A stretch of 64,000 bases of DNA, taken from positions 30,692 to 94,691 of the forward strand of contig JAEUHK010000019.1 in assembly GCA_016795465.1 (NCBI GenBank), read 5' to 3'. This DNA comes from Verrucomicrobiaceae bacterium (GTDB lineage Bacteria > Verrucomicrobiota > Verrucomicrobiia > Verrucomicrobiales > Verrucomicrobiaceae). The translations under genes were made by a program, and so were the position numbers. The notes beneath the pieces were generated by a model. It ran no database searches. It was not told the DNA's origin and worked only from the letters and a program-made list of their open reading frames with translations. This document shows, piece by piece, positions 34,756 to 45,027 of this stretch (position 1 is its first letter; each line of letters begins with the position of its first letter).

Positions 34756-37700
34756 ATGAGCACCAAGTCGCTTGCGGTCCTTTTTTGTCTGATGTTTTCG
34801 TGGTTGGGGTTGCCCCGGGCGGCGCTGGCGGATGTCGCGGCGTGGCAGGGGGTGGTGAACGGGGGGACGCCTGCGGTGACGCGGTTCACCGCGGTGTCGG
34901 GGGCCAGCCCGGTGAGCATCAATGTGGGCACCTTCGGGGTGGGGGCGGCGCGGTCGTTTGAGTTTGTGTTCAATGCAGCGGGCGCGGGACCTTCGAAGAC
35001 GCTGATGGGCAGCCAGGATGCGGCCTCGGGCGGGCAGTATTTGAAACTCCACCAGTGGAACAACACGGGGAAGTTCGGCCTGACGACGCAAGGCGTGGCG
35101 GATGATGTGTTTGCGAATTCGCCGACGCTCTCGAACCAGCAGGTGCATGCGGTTTTCACCTCGAACGGCTCGGTGACGACGCTGTATCTGAACGGCGTTG
35201 CGCAGACGGTCACGGTGCCCCAGGGCCTGAAGCTTACGGGCACGAACGGGCTCGGGGCCTTCGACAATGCGACGCACAATGCCTTCTCGGACAACCTGGA
35301 TGGCTCGATCACGGGCTTCGCGAGTTATGCGCGGGCGCTGAGCGCCTCGGAGGTGGCGGCGCGATACATGGCGCTGACGCTGCCGGCGCTGCCGACTCCG
35401 AATCTGGCGCTGTGGCAGAGCGTGGTGAATGCGGACACGCCGGCGGCGACACGCTTCTCTTCAGTGGCGGGGGCGAGTCCGGTGAGTCAGAATGTGGGGA
35501 GCTTGGGCACCGGGACGGCGGCGCGGTCGTTCGAGTTTGTGTTCAATGCGTCGGGCGCGGGACCGTCCAAGACGCTGCTCGGCAGCGATGACACGGCCTC
35601 GGGGAGGCAGTATTTGAAGCTGAACCAGTGGAACAACACGCAGAGATTCGGCCTGACAACGCCGGGCGTGGCGGACGATGTGTTTGCGAACTCGCCCGTC
35701 ATTTCCGGCCAGAACATCCATGCGGTGTTTGTCTCCAGCGGCTCGGTGACATCGCTTTATCTCAATGGCGTGCTGCAAACGGGCACGATCAGCCGGGCGC
35801 TGACGATCACGGGTCTGAACGGACTGGCAGCCTTCGACAATGCGGCGCACACGACGTTCTCGGACCATTTGGATGGCACGATCTCCGGTTTTGCGAGTTA
35901 TGCGCGGGCGCTGAATCAAACGGAAGTGACGGCGCGGTTCAACGCGCTGGCGACGACCGCCACGGTGCCGGGTGCGCCGGTGATCGGCACGGCGACGCCG
36001 CTGCAGGGCGGTGCCTCGGTGGCTTTCACGGCTCCGGCAAGCGATGGCGGTTCCCCGATCACGGGTTACACGGCGACGGCGAGCCCTGGCGGGCTGACGG
36101 CGACGGGCACAAGCTCGCCGATCATGTTTTCGGGGCTCACGACGGGCACGAGCTACACCTTCACCGTGACGGCGACGAATGCGGTGGGCACCGGGCCGGC
36201 TTCGGCGGCGTCGAACGCGGTGCAGGTTTCATCGAATCTGACGCCGACGGATCTGACGCTGCTGGGGAGTGTGATCGCGGAGGGAAATGCGGCAAATGCC
36301 ACGGTGGGCACGCTGAGTGCCACGGACCCTGATGCGGGGGACACGCATACCTTCACACTCGTCGCTGGCACGGGCAGCACGGACAACGGCAGCTTCACCA
36401 TCGCCGGAAATGCGCTGCGCATCACGCCGGTGACGAATGCGAGCACGAAGAGCAGCTACGCGGTGCGTGTTCGGGCAACGGATGCGGGCGGGCTGTTCTT
36501 TGAAAAGGCCTTCGCGGTGCGTGTGGTGGCCACCGGGGTGAATGTGGCGAAGTTTGGAACCTCGCAACTGCACATTCAGCCAGGGTTCAATTACAAGCAG
36601 ATCGTCACGGGAAATTTCGATGCCGATGGCATCGCGGATATCGCGACGATCACCACGAATGACCAATGCATCGTGCTCCTCAGCAGCCAGGGCTATCTGA
36701 CGGCGAACACCTACAACACCACGCGGGCGAGCACGGCAGTGGCGGTCGCGGATGTGAATGCCGATGGCATCCTGGATTTGCTCATCGGCTGGGGGAACTC
36801 CTCACCGCTGACGGCGGGCGTGATGGCCTGCCTGGGCAGCGGCTCGGGCTTCAACGGCGGAAACGTCGAATTGATCGCCCTGCCGAATCCGTCGCTCGTC
36901 TTGTTTCCTGTCTTCCTCAGCGTGGCGGATGTGAATTCGGATAAAAAGCCGGACATCATCGTGCAGACCTCGCTGGAGTCCGACTTCCGGACTTATCTGA
37001 AAAACGGAACCCAGTGGGGTTATGATTTCGTTCAGTCTTCGGACGCCGGATTCACCCCCGTGATGCGAGGCGCAGTGGCGGGGGATTTCAATCTGGATGG
37101 CATCCTCGATGTGGCGCATGCGACTTCGCTCGGTGGCGGATCGAGCAAGGTTTCGGTCCTCACAATGAATTCGAGCGGCGGTTTCAACCGAAACGATCTG
37201 TTCACGGTGTCAGCGGAGATTCAGGCGATCTCTGTGGCGGACCTGAATGGCGATGGAAGGCCGGATTTGGCGGTCGCAGCCGCAAATGGCTCCGGCGGGC
37301 AATTGATCCTCGCTCGAAACACGACGCCGGGAGCGGAAGTGAACAACGTCCCGACTTTTGCCACACCGGCCACGGTGACCACCGGCACCGCCGGTCTGCT
37401 CGGCATCGGCTGCGCGGACATGAACCGCGATGGGCGGCCGGATGTCATCACGAGCGAGAATCAGCAGCTCCGCGTGTTTTATGGCAATGGCGACATGACG
37501 GTGACGGCCTCGGTGAACAATCCGATCAGTGCGCCGACGGGCAGTCCGGCCAGCATGAGCTTCGCGGCGGGTGATTTCAGCAACGACGGCATGCCGGACC
37601 TTTTCGCGGGGAATGGCCAGTTGCTGACGAATCTGCGCGGGGCCTTGTTTGCGACGAAGCCCTTGAGCCTTCTTGCCGGGCTGTCGCAGCCTGCGCGGCC

Positions 37701-40700
37701 GGGCGTGCCGCTGCGGGTCGGCTCTTCGCCGTTGCTGGCGAGCTTCAGCGCGGCCTCCACTGCTCCGTGGCTCACGGTGACGCCTACGAGCGGCTTTTTG
37801 GGGCTTTCACCGCTTGTGGCCTCCGGTGATCCGGCGGCGCTCACGTTTGGAAAACACCGCGGAAAGGTGAATTTGACCTCCAGCATCCTTCAGGGCGCGG
37901 AGGTGGATGTGACGCTCGATGTGGCTGCTGCCACGGGGACCCTCGGCACGAGCCAGATCGTGCCCATTCCGGCGGAAAACAACTGGCGCAGCCCTGTCGC
38001 CGTCGGTGACTTCAACAACGACGGGCGCATGGATTTCGTGAACGCACGACTGAACAACCCCGGTGACTTTGCTTTTGGCTTTCGCGTGCTGCTGACCGGT
38101 TCCGGCGGTGCTTTGACGGCGGTGAATTCGTCCAACGTGGCGAATCCACCGGTGACGCTGCAGCAGCTCATCCCGGGGGACTACAATGGGGACGGTCATC
38201 TCGATGTCGCGGGCCTGGAAAGCTGGTCCAGCGGAGGCTTTCGCCTGCACGTGGCCCATGGAAACGGCGCGGGAGGTTTTGGCTCCACCAATCTCACGGG
38301 TGTGCTGACCACGACGGGGCTGAGTTATGATCCCGTGCTGCCAAAAGGGGATTTCAATGGCGATGGCAGTGACGATCTCGTGATCTTCCATGGTGGCGAA
38401 GCCACGATGTTGCTGGGAACGACCAGCGGAGTCTTCCGCACGCACGGGCGGCCTTGTTTTGTGCGTTCCGTGAACAGCAGCGGCGGGCGCATCGACTACG
38501 TCGCGGCGGGTGATTTCAATGGCGATGGCTCGCTGGATCTCGTGGCGGATTCTTATCTGCTCCTCGGGGATGGTCAGGGTGGTCTGCGTCTGGCCGGCGC
38601 ATCCATTTCCAGTGCGAACCATCAGCTTTTCAAGGTGCAGGCCGGGGACTTCAACGCGGACAACATCACTGATGCGTTTTACTGGAGAGAGTCCGAGCTG
38701 CGCGTGAGCTATGGCAGCTCCACGCTGAATGTGGTGAACGCCGGGGCCTCCTTGAGCTACCTGACCGATCCTGCGATGATCTATAATGCCAATGCCGCAG
38801 GGTATGCGATCCGTGCCGCCAGTGCCGCGGACGTGAATGGAGATGGCATCCTCGACCTGGTGGGCACCGCGAATGACTCGAACACCTGCATCACGTTTCT
38901 GGGCAATGGCGATGGCACCTTCCAGACGGCGAAAGTGATCACCCGGACGCTCTACAGTGGAACCTATCCGCTGCATGTCGATGATGTGTCCGGAGATGGC
39001 GCGCCGGATGTCTTCCAGATCAAGGGGGACGGCTCGAACAACTGGGAATTCAACCGCCTTCCCGGCCAAACGGCCGCCAGCAGCACCACGCTGGCCGTCA
39101 CGGGTGGTGGCACGGGCGTGTATGGGCAGGTGGCGCCGGTTTCCGTCACCGTGGCGGCCACCACGCCGGCTGCGGCGCTGGGGATCCCGCTGGGTTCGGT
39201 GAGTTTGAAGAAAGGCGCGGTCGTCGTCGCCACTGCCACGCGCACCACGCCTGGCGCATGGACCTTCGCGCCTGTGGGCCTCGGAGCCGGCACACACAGC
39301 CTCACCGCGCAGTATGATGGGGATGCACGCTTCCAGTCCTCCATCTCCGGTTCGGTCAACGTGACGATCACGCAGGCCGCCGGAGCGCTGAATCTGGCCT
39401 CATCGCTTAATCCTTCCCTTGTCGGGGATTCGGTGACCTTCACCGCCACGCTGTCACCGGTCACCGCGGGCAGTGTGACCTTCAAGAATGGCGCGGCGAC
39501 CCTGGGGACGGCCACGCTGGATTCCACGGGTGTGGCGACCTTCACCACGAGTGCTCTGGCGGCGGGGGCGCACTCCATCACGGCGGTTTTTGCCGGCAAT
39601 GCGGATGTGAGCGCCGTCACCTCGGCCGTGCTCACGCAGACGGTCGATAAACTGCCTGCCACCGTGGTGCTGAACAACCTGCTGGCCTCTTACGATGGCA
39701 CGGAGAAGTCCGCCGTGGCCAATACGCTGCCCGCCGGACTGCCGGTGAGCTTCACCTACAACGGCTCCAGCACCGCGCCGACGGCGGTGGGCAGTTATGC
39801 GGTCGTCGCCACGGTGAACAGCCCCACCTATCAAGGCAGTGCCAGCGGCACCTTCGTCATTCAGAAAGGCACGGCGGTCATCACCATCACGAATGTGAAC
39901 CATTTCTTCGATGGCAATGCGAAGTCCGTCGGCGTGACCACGGTGCCCGCTGAGCTGCCGCACAGCGTCACCTACAATGGCTCCGCCACCGCGCCGAGCG
40001 CGCTCGGCAGCTATGCGGTCGTCGTCACCATCAACAGTCCGAACTACGAAGGCACTGCGAATGACACGATGGTCATCAGTGCCGCTGCCGTGACCACCAC
40101 CACGCTCACCAGCAGCGTGAATCCCAGCGTGTTCCTCACGCCGCCGACTTTCACCGCCACGGTCTCGTCCGCGTCGGTCACGCCGACCGGCGAGATGCAG
40201 CTCCTCATCGACAACGTCTTGTATGAGGCCAAACAGGTCAATGCGAGCGGCGTGGCCACTTTCACGCCACCGGCCACCGCGCTGGCGGGAGGATCGCGGG
40301 CCATCCGGGCCAATTACAACGCCAACGGAGCGAATGCGGCCTATGCGCCCTCGAACGGCACCTTGACGCAGGTGGTGAACAAATCGCCGCTGAGCGTCAC
40401 TTTGGATGCTCCCACGCTGAATCAGACCTACAACGGCAGCGCCCGCGTGGTCACCGCCAGCGTCACGCCGCCCTCCACGCATGCCAGCGTGCAGGTGGAC
40501 ATCACTTACGACGGCAGCAGCCTCGCGCCGGTGAATGCGGGCACCTATGCCGTGGTCGCGACGATCAATGATCCGTCGTTGCAAGGCAGCGCCAGCGGCA
40601 CGCTCACGGTGGCGAAGGCGCCGGTGACCGTGACGTCGAACCAGCTCGTCTTTGCCTACGACGGCCAGCAGCGGGTGCCGGTGGTGCAGCTCTCGCCTGC

Positions 40701-43458
40701 GGTGCCTTTCACGCTCACTTACGATGCGATGACCGGCGGCACTCCCGCTGGCAATCCCACGGCCTCCGCACCGGTCAATGCGGGCAATTACCGCGTCCTC
40801 ATCGCCGCAGGCAACAATCACGAGCTCACGCTGCCGCATCTGCCGCTCACCATCACCAAGCGCGGCGTCAGCATCACGCTGGGCAGCCTTTCCGCCATTA
40901 CGGACGGCTCCACGCCGCATGCGGTGACCGCGGTGACCGATCCGCCGGGGATGAGCCTGAACATCACGTATCAATTTCACACGCTCACCGGCTCTCCGAG
41001 CACCACGCCGCCTTCCGCGGCCGGTCTGTGGAATGTCGCGGCCACCTTGACCAGTCCGAACCACGAAGGCAGCGCCCAGGCCCAGTTGCGGCTGCGCACG
41101 CGGCAAAACACCCGCGTCGTCCTAACTGGACCCGCCAGCGAGCAGTATGGCCGCAGCGTGAGCTACCGGGCCTCGATCATTCATCCGGATGACGTGCCCT
41201 ATCCGGAAGGCACGCCCACGCCGGCGGGCATCGTCACCTTCAAGGAAGGCGGCACCGCCATCGGCACCGCGCAGCTCAATGTGAACGGCGTGGCCACGCT
41301 CGTCACCGGCTTCGCACGGCGTGACACGCCCTACGCCATCACGGCGGAGTATGCCGGCAATGCGGATTTCTTCCCCACCACGACCTCGAACACGGTGCAG
41401 ACCACCATCACGAAGATTCCGCTTACGCCCATCGCAGACTCGCCGCTCGTGGTGACCTACGATGGACAGCCGAAGGAGGTGAAATTCACCACGTCCTTCG
41501 GCCGCACGCGGAACGTGCCGATGACGGTCACCTACGGCGGCAGCAGCACGAAGCCCGTGAATGCCAGCGCGGCGCTCATCCCCGTCGTCGCCACGATCAA
41601 TGACCCGCTGTATCAAGGCAGCGCCACCGTGCAGCTCCGCATCGACCGTGCTCCGGCCACCATCACCGCCGGCACCACCCGCGCCGCCTTTGACGGCACG
41701 CCGAAGCTGGCCACCTACACCACGAACCCGCCGAATCTCGCCGCCAGCGTGACTTACAACGGCAGCGGCACCGCGCCATCCGCCGTCGGCACCTATCCCG
41801 TCATCGTGCAGCTCAACGAGGCGAACTACACCGCGCCAGACGGCACCGGCAGCCTCATCATCGGCCCTTCCACCTCGAAGATCACCATCTCCGACACCAC
41901 GCAGGTCTATGATGGGAATGCAAAGCCCGTCAAAGTGACCGTCGATCCTGCCGCGCCTTACACGGTGACCTACAACGGCAGCGCCAACGCTCCATCGGCC
42001 GCCGGCGAGTATGAGGTCATCGTGCAGATCACCGGCGGCACGCGGGTAGGCCAGGCCTCGGCCAAACTCGTCATCCAGGGCCTCGTGACGGCGGGCACGG
42101 CCGTTCCGGCCCTCGGCACCGCCTCGGGCCTGCTCGCGGCGACGACGGTCGTGATGGATGGCTCCACCACGCTCACCGCCACGCCCGCGGTCGCGGCTCC
42201 CGGACAGCACACGATCCGCGCCATCGGGTCGCACGAGGGACTCCCGCCGCCCCAGGCCGGCGACACCGCATGGTTCTTCGACAAGTGGTTCGACGACTTC
42301 TCCACCGAGAATCCGCGCACCATCACCATCGGCGCGGGAATGAACGGCAAACAAAAGTTCACCCCCATGATGAAGCCGCGGATGTGGATCGTCCCGGTGG
42401 TCAATCCGCCCGGCGCTGGCACCATCACGGGCGAGGACTACTACGACCACGGCGAGATGGCCACCTTCCGCGTCACGCCCGCCGCGGGCTATGTGATCGC
42501 CGGTTGGAAAAACGGCACCACAACCCTCACCGGCGAGTTTTTGCCCGTCCTCAGGCGGATGGTGCGCACCACCACCGGCGAAATCGCAAACTCTCCCATC
42601 CGCTGGCCCGTCGTGGAGCTCGTCAAGGGTTCCACCGTCACGCTCAAATCGAGCAACGAGGCTCACGGCACCTTGCAGGGCATCGTTTCCAACCGTCTTA
42701 GCCTCGATCCCGCCCCGTGGCAGATCGGGACGGTCACCGTGCCGGAAGGACAGACCTTCAACGTAAAGGCTCTGGCCACCTCAGGCTACGTCTTCAGCCA
42801 CTGGAGCGTCACCGGAGCCAATGTCGTCGGTGCTTTCGATCTCGATCCATCAGGCGTGATGCGGATCACCGGCACGCAGCGTGAATTCAATCCCGCCACC
42901 ACCGACATCACCGCCGTGGCGAATTTCGTCAAAAGCGAGCCACTGCTCGACACCAGCATTATCGATCAGGGCGATGACTCGATCGGCCTCGGGCCGGTCA
43001 GCATCGGCACTGTCCGCTCCATCGGAGTCCGCGTGAACAACCTCGGCACGCAGTCCGCCAGCCAGGTGCAGCTCACCGGCCTCCGCGTCACCGCCATCCG
43101 CCTCAGGCCCTCCTCCAACTTCGGCGGCTCCAATGTCACTGCCGGCGGCTTCTGCCCCTTCTACTACGAGCCCCTCACCGCCGGCGAGCAGGCCAATCCC
43201 AACCCCACCGGCCTCAATCCCACTCTCGTCAATCCGCTGCGCCCGTCCCCGCAGGGAAACCCGGCTCACACCTTCGGCACCATCTTCGTCCAAGGCACCG
43301 CCTCCGACACCACGCTCTTCAACTGGCCGCAGGTGGGCCTCAATCTCGACCTCTTCGGCATCGGCACCACCATCAAAGCCGTGCAATACCGCGTCACCGC
43401 CTGGCTGCGAAGCAATGAAACCGGCGATCTCACCCCCGTCTCCATCTGGGTCCAGTAA
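34756..43458 (+). CDS. 2900-residue secreted multidomain FG-GAP / MBG protein
   Basis: It starts at the ATG giving MSTKSLAVLFCLMFSWLGLP, with signal cleavage near ALA. Domain order: two near-identical LamG-like repeats (34828-35380, 35395-35945); fibronectin III (about 35970-36230); a cadherin-like domain (to about 36530); seven FG-GAP repeats (about 36600-37640); a BACON-like domain (about 37680-37930); seven more FG-GAP repeats (about 37980-39060); bacterial Ig-like domains; eight MBG repeats with Ig-like ones interspersed (about 39650-42090); two InlB-type beta repeats; and an end with no known sorting signal. FG-GAP loops are D-x-D-x-D-G calcium sites. It is probably an extracellular adhesion or matrix protein. 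The domain calls are by eye, with approximate borders. Confidence 0.88.
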   Translation: MSTKSLAVLFCLMFSWLGLPRAALADVAAWQGVVNGGTPAVTRFTAVSGASPVSINVGTFGVGAARSFEFVFNAAGAGPSKTLMGSQDAASGGQYLKLHQWNNTGKFGLTTQGVADDVFANSPTLSNQQVHAVFTSNGSVTTLYLNGVAQTVTVPQGLKLTGTNGLGAFDNATHNAFSDNLDGSITGFASYARALSASEVAARYMALTLPALPTPNLALWQSVVNADTPAATRFSSVAGASPVSQNVGSLGTGTAARSFEFVFNASGAGPSKTLLGSDDTASGRQYLKLNQWNNTQRFGLTTPGVADDVFANSPVISGQNIHAVFVSSGSVTSLYLNGVLQTGTISRALTITGLNGLAAFDNAAHTTFSDHLDGTISGFASYARALNQTEVTARFNALATTATVPGAPVIGTATPLQGGASVAFTAPASDGGSPITGYTATASPGGLTATGTSSPIMFSGLTTGTSYTFTVTATNAVGTGPASAASNAVQVSSNLTPTDLTLLGSVIAEGNAANATVGTLSATDPDAGDTHTFTLVAGTGSTDNGSFTIAGNALRITPVTNASTKSSYAVRVRATDAGGLFFEKAFAVRVVATGVNVAKFGTSQLHIQPGFNYKQIVTGNFDADGIADIATITTNDQCIVLLSSQGYLTANTYNTTRASTAVAVADVNADGILDLLIGWGNSSPLTAGVMACLGSGSGFNGGNVELIALPNPSLVLFPVFLSVADVNSDKKPDIIVQTSLESDFRTYLKNGTQWGYDFVQSSDAGFTPVMRGAVAGDFNLDGILDVAHATSLGGGSSKVSVLTMNSSGGFNRNDLFTVSAEIQAISVADLNGDGRPDLAVAAANGSGGQLILARNTTPGAEVNNVPTFATPATVTTGTAGLLGIGCADMNRDGRPDVITSENQQLRVFYGNGDMTVTASVNNPISAPTGSPASMSFAAGDFSNDGMPDLFAGNGQLLTNLRGALFATKPLSLLAGLSQPARPGVPLRVGSSPLLASFSAASTAPWLTVTPTSGFLGLSPLVASGDPAALTFGKHRGKVNLTSSILQGAEVDVTLDVAAATGTLGTSQIVPIPAENNWRSPVAVGDFNNDGRMDFVNARLNNPGDFAFGFRVLLTGSGGALTAVNSSNVANPPVTLQQLIPGDYNGDGHLDVAGLESWSSGGFRLHVAHGNGAGGFGSTNLTGVLTTTGLSYDPVLPKGDFNGDGSDDLVIFHGGEATMLLGTTSGVFRTHGRPCFVRSVNSSGGRIDYVAAGDFNGDGSLDLVADSYLLLGDGQGGLRLAGASISSANHQLFKVQAGDFNADNITDAFYWRESELRVSYGSSTLNVVNAGASLSYLTDPAMIYNANAAGYAIRAASAADVNGDGILDLVGTANDSNTCITFLGNGDGTFQTAKVITRTLYSGTYPLHVDDVSGDGAPDVFQIKGDGSNNWEFNRLPGQTAASSTTLAVTGGGTGVYGQVAPVSVTVAATTPAAALGIPLGSVSLKKGAVVVATATRTTPGAWTFAPVGLGAGTHSLTAQYDGDARFQSSISGSVNVTITQAAGALNLASSLNPSLVGDSVTFTATLSPVTAGSVTFKNGAATLGTATLDSTGVATFTTSALAAGAHSITAVFAGNADVSAVTSAVLTQTVDKLPATVVLNNLLASYDGTEKSAVANTLPAGLPVSFTYNGSSTAPTAVGSYAVVATVNSPTYQGSASGTFVIQKGTAVITITNVNHFFDGNAKSVGVTTVPAELPHSVTYNGSATAPSALGSYAVVVTINSPNYEGTANDTMVISAAAVTTTTLTSSVNPSVFLTPPTFTATVSSASVTPTGEMQLLIDNVLYEAKQVNASGVATFTPPATALAGGSRAIRANYNANGANAAYAPSNGTLTQVVNKSPLSVTLDAPTLNQTYNGSARVVTASVTPPSTHASVQVDITYDGSSLAPVNAGTYAVVATINDPSLQGSASGTLTVAKAPVTVTSNQLVFAYDGQQRVPVVQLSPAVPFTLTYDAMTGGTPAGNPTASAPVNAGNYRVLIAAGNNHELTLPHLPLTITKRGVSITLGSLSAITDGSTPHAVTAVTDPPGMSLNITYQFHTLTGSPSTTPPSAAGLWNVAATLTSPNHEGSAQAQLRLRTRQNTRVVLTGPASEQYGRSVSYRASIIHPDDVPYPEGTPTPAGIVTFKEGGTAIGTAQLNVNGVATLVTGFARRDTPYAITAEYAGNADFFPTTTSNTVQTTITKIPLTPIADSPLVVTYDGQPKEVKFTTSFGRTRNVPMTVTYGGSSTKPVNASAALIPVVATINDPLYQGSATVQLRIDRAPATITAGTTRAAFDGTPKLATYTTNPPNLAASVTYNGSGTAPSAVGTYPVIVQLNEANYTAPDGTGSLIIGPSTSKITISDTTQVYDGNAKPVKVTVDPAAPYTVTYNGSANAPSAAGEYEVIVQITGGTRVGQASAKLVIQGLVTAGTAVPALGTASGLLAATTVVMDGSTTLTATPAVAAPGQHTIRAIGSHEGLPPPQAGDTAWFFDKWFDDFSTENPRTITIGAGMNGKQKFTPMMKPRMWIVPVVNPPGAGTITGEDYYDHGEMATFRVTPAAGYVIAGWKNGTTTLTGEFLPVLRRMVRTTTGEIANSPIRWPVVELVKGSTVTLKSSNEAHGTLQGIVSNRLSLDPAPWQIGTVTVPEGQTFNVKALATSGYVFSHWSVTGANVVGAFDLDPSGVMRITGTQREFNPATTDITAVANFVKSEPLLDTSIIDQGDDSIGLGPVSIGTVRSIGVRVNNLGTQSASQVQLTGLRVTAIRLRPSSNFGGSNVTAGGFCPFYYEPLTAGEQANPNPTGLNPTLVNPLRPSPQGNPAHTFGTIFVQGTASDTTLFNWPQVGLNLDLFGIGTTIKAVQYRVTAWLRSNETGDLTPVSIWVQ
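34828..35380 (+). repeat. LamG-like tandem duplication, copy 1
   Basis: About 184 residues with landmarks RSFEFVFNAAGAGPSKTL, QYLKLHQWNNTGKFGLTT, VADDVFANSP and GFASYARALSASEVAARY. The next 184 residues repeat the same order with few changes. Confidence 0.85.
35395..35945 (+). repeat. LamG-like tandem duplication, copy 2
   Basis: Landmarks RSFEFVFNASGAGPSKTL, QYLKLNQWNNTQRFGLTT, VADDVFANSP and GFASYARALNQTEVTARF align one-to-one with copy 1. This indicates a fairly recent in-gene duplication or ongoing homogenisation. Confidence 0.85.
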
Positions 43459-43479
43459 ACCACCAGCGCACCTCCCTTT

Positions 43480-44991
43480 ATGAAAACGCTTTTTCATTCT
43501 CTGCTGTCCTTGCTGGCCCTCACCAGCCTGCTCCACGCGCAGAACAACACGCTGAGCACCACCGTCTCCGCCTTGCCCGACTACGATACCGGCAGCGGCA
43601 TGGCGGCTCGCATCGACACGCTCACGCTCACCACCGACACGCCCGCCGTGCATGCCAAACCGGGCGAGACCGTCGGCTGGGGTTTCAAATTCACCTGGGC
43701 CTCCAATGCGGGCGACCGTGTCAGTTTCAGCACCAGCACCTGCCGCGGTGACCTCACTCCTGTCTCCACCAGCGGCTACGTGGACATCATCGGCGAGCAC
43801 GGCGGCAATCAAGACAACCGCGTCCATCCCGGCACCACCTGGGAAACCGCCTTTGTGCCCGTCACGCAAGGCATCGGCTACGTCACCATCCGCCCCGATG
43901 CCGTCGCCGGAGCCCAGTTCCTCGGTGAGATCCGCCTCACCTTCAGCATCCGCGACAACAGCTCCGACCTCGGGAACTTCGTTGGCAGCTCCAGCATCAC
44001 CTTGCCCGTCGCCATCACCGTCGATCCGCCTGATCCCACACCGCCCGCCGCTCAAACCATTACCTTCGACCCCATTGCCGCCAAAACGCTCGGCGATGCG
44101 CCCTTTAGCCTCAGCGCCACCTCCAGCAGCGGCCTGCCCGTGCAGCTCATCTCCCTCTTTCCCGACATCTGCACCGTGAGCGGCAGCACCGCCACCATCC
44201 ATCAGGCTGGCACCTGCGTCTTCATGGCCGAGCAGGACGGCAATGACGCCTACAACCCCGCCTTTCCCGTCTTCCAAACCGTCGTCATCAGCAAGCAGCC
44301 CGCCACCATCACCCTCACCGGCACTGCCAATCGCAGCTACACCGGCACTGCGCAGACCTTTGGCAGTCTGACCACACCGGCCTCCTTGCCCGTCACCATC
44401 CTCTACAACGGCGAAACCACCGCACCGGTCCTCCCCGGCATCTACCTTGCCCAGGCCACCATCGACCATTCCGACTACGCAGGCACCACCAGCGCCCTCC
44501 TCACCATCACCGACACCACACCGCCCGTCGTCCCCACCTTCCTCACCTGGCAAAACCAGCGCTTCACCGCGCCCGAACTGCTCAATCCCGCCATCTCCGA
44601 CCCCGGAGCCGATCCCGATCAAGACGGCTACATCAACCTCTTCGAATACGCCTTCGGACTCGACCCCAAAAACGCTCCCACGCCCGCCGAGCAAGCCGCC
44701 CTCCTTAGCATGAGCGGCGACTTCACCGATGGCACCACCACCGTCGCGTTTGAGCTTCCCAGCACCGTCCCTGGCGATGTCACCTTCGTCGTCGAGGCCT
44801 CCCCCAGCCTCGGTGCCCTCTCCTGGCAGGAAATCGCCCGCCGCGTCGGCAACGGAGCCTGGACCGGCCCCGCCACCGCCTTCACCACCCCGCCAGTCAA
44901 CTCCCGCACCCAAACTCTGATCACCGAGTCCGGCCTGCCCCAGCCCCTCCAGCCCCGCTTTTACCGGCTGCAAGTCATCTCATCGCCGTGA
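43480..44991 (+). CDS. Secreted MBG-domain protein with verrucomicrobial C-terminal module
   Basis: A 503-residue protein starting 22 bases after the 2900-residue gene, with signal peptide MKTLFHSLLSLLALTSLLHA. Residues 20-180 form a beta domain with no recognised family (AVHAKPGETVGWGFKFTW). Around 190-270 is a repeat region beginning QTITFDPIAAKTLGDAPFSL, a motif common in Ig-like surface proteins. An MBG domain follows (ATITLTGTANRSYTGTAQTF). The end has DPDQDGYINLFEYAFGLDPK and FVVEASPSLGALSWQE, the same C-terminal module as in the genes ending at 8655 and 24660. It is probably co-transcribed with, and exported like, the giant neighbour. Function unknown. Confidence 0.82.
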   Translation: MKTLFHSLLSLLALTSLLHAQNNTLSTTVSALPDYDTGSGMAARIDTLTLTTDTPAVHAKPGETVGWGFKFTWASNAGDRVSFSTSTCRGDLTPVSTSGYVDIIGEHGGNQDNRVHPGTTWETAFVPVTQGIGYVTIRPDAVAGAQFLGEIRLTFSIRDNSSDLGNFVGSSSITLPVAITVDPPDPTPPAAQTITFDPIAAKTLGDAPFSLSATSSSGLPVQLISLFPDICTVSGSTATIHQAGTCVFMAEQDGNDAYNPAFPVFQTVVISKQPATITLTGTANRSYTGTAQTFGSLTTPASLPVTILYNGETTAPVLPGIYLAQATIDHSDYAGTTSALLTITDTTPPVVPTFLTWQNQRFTAPELLNPAISDPGADPDQDGYINLFEYAFGLDPKNAPTPAEQAALLSMSGDFTDGTTTVAFELPSTVPGDVTFVVEASPSLGALSWQEIARRVGNGAWTGPATAFTTPPVNSRTQTLITESGLPQPLQPRFYRLQVISSP

Positions 44992-45027
44992 TCGCGAGCG
45001 CCTTGTTTCAACTGGATCGCAGCATCA

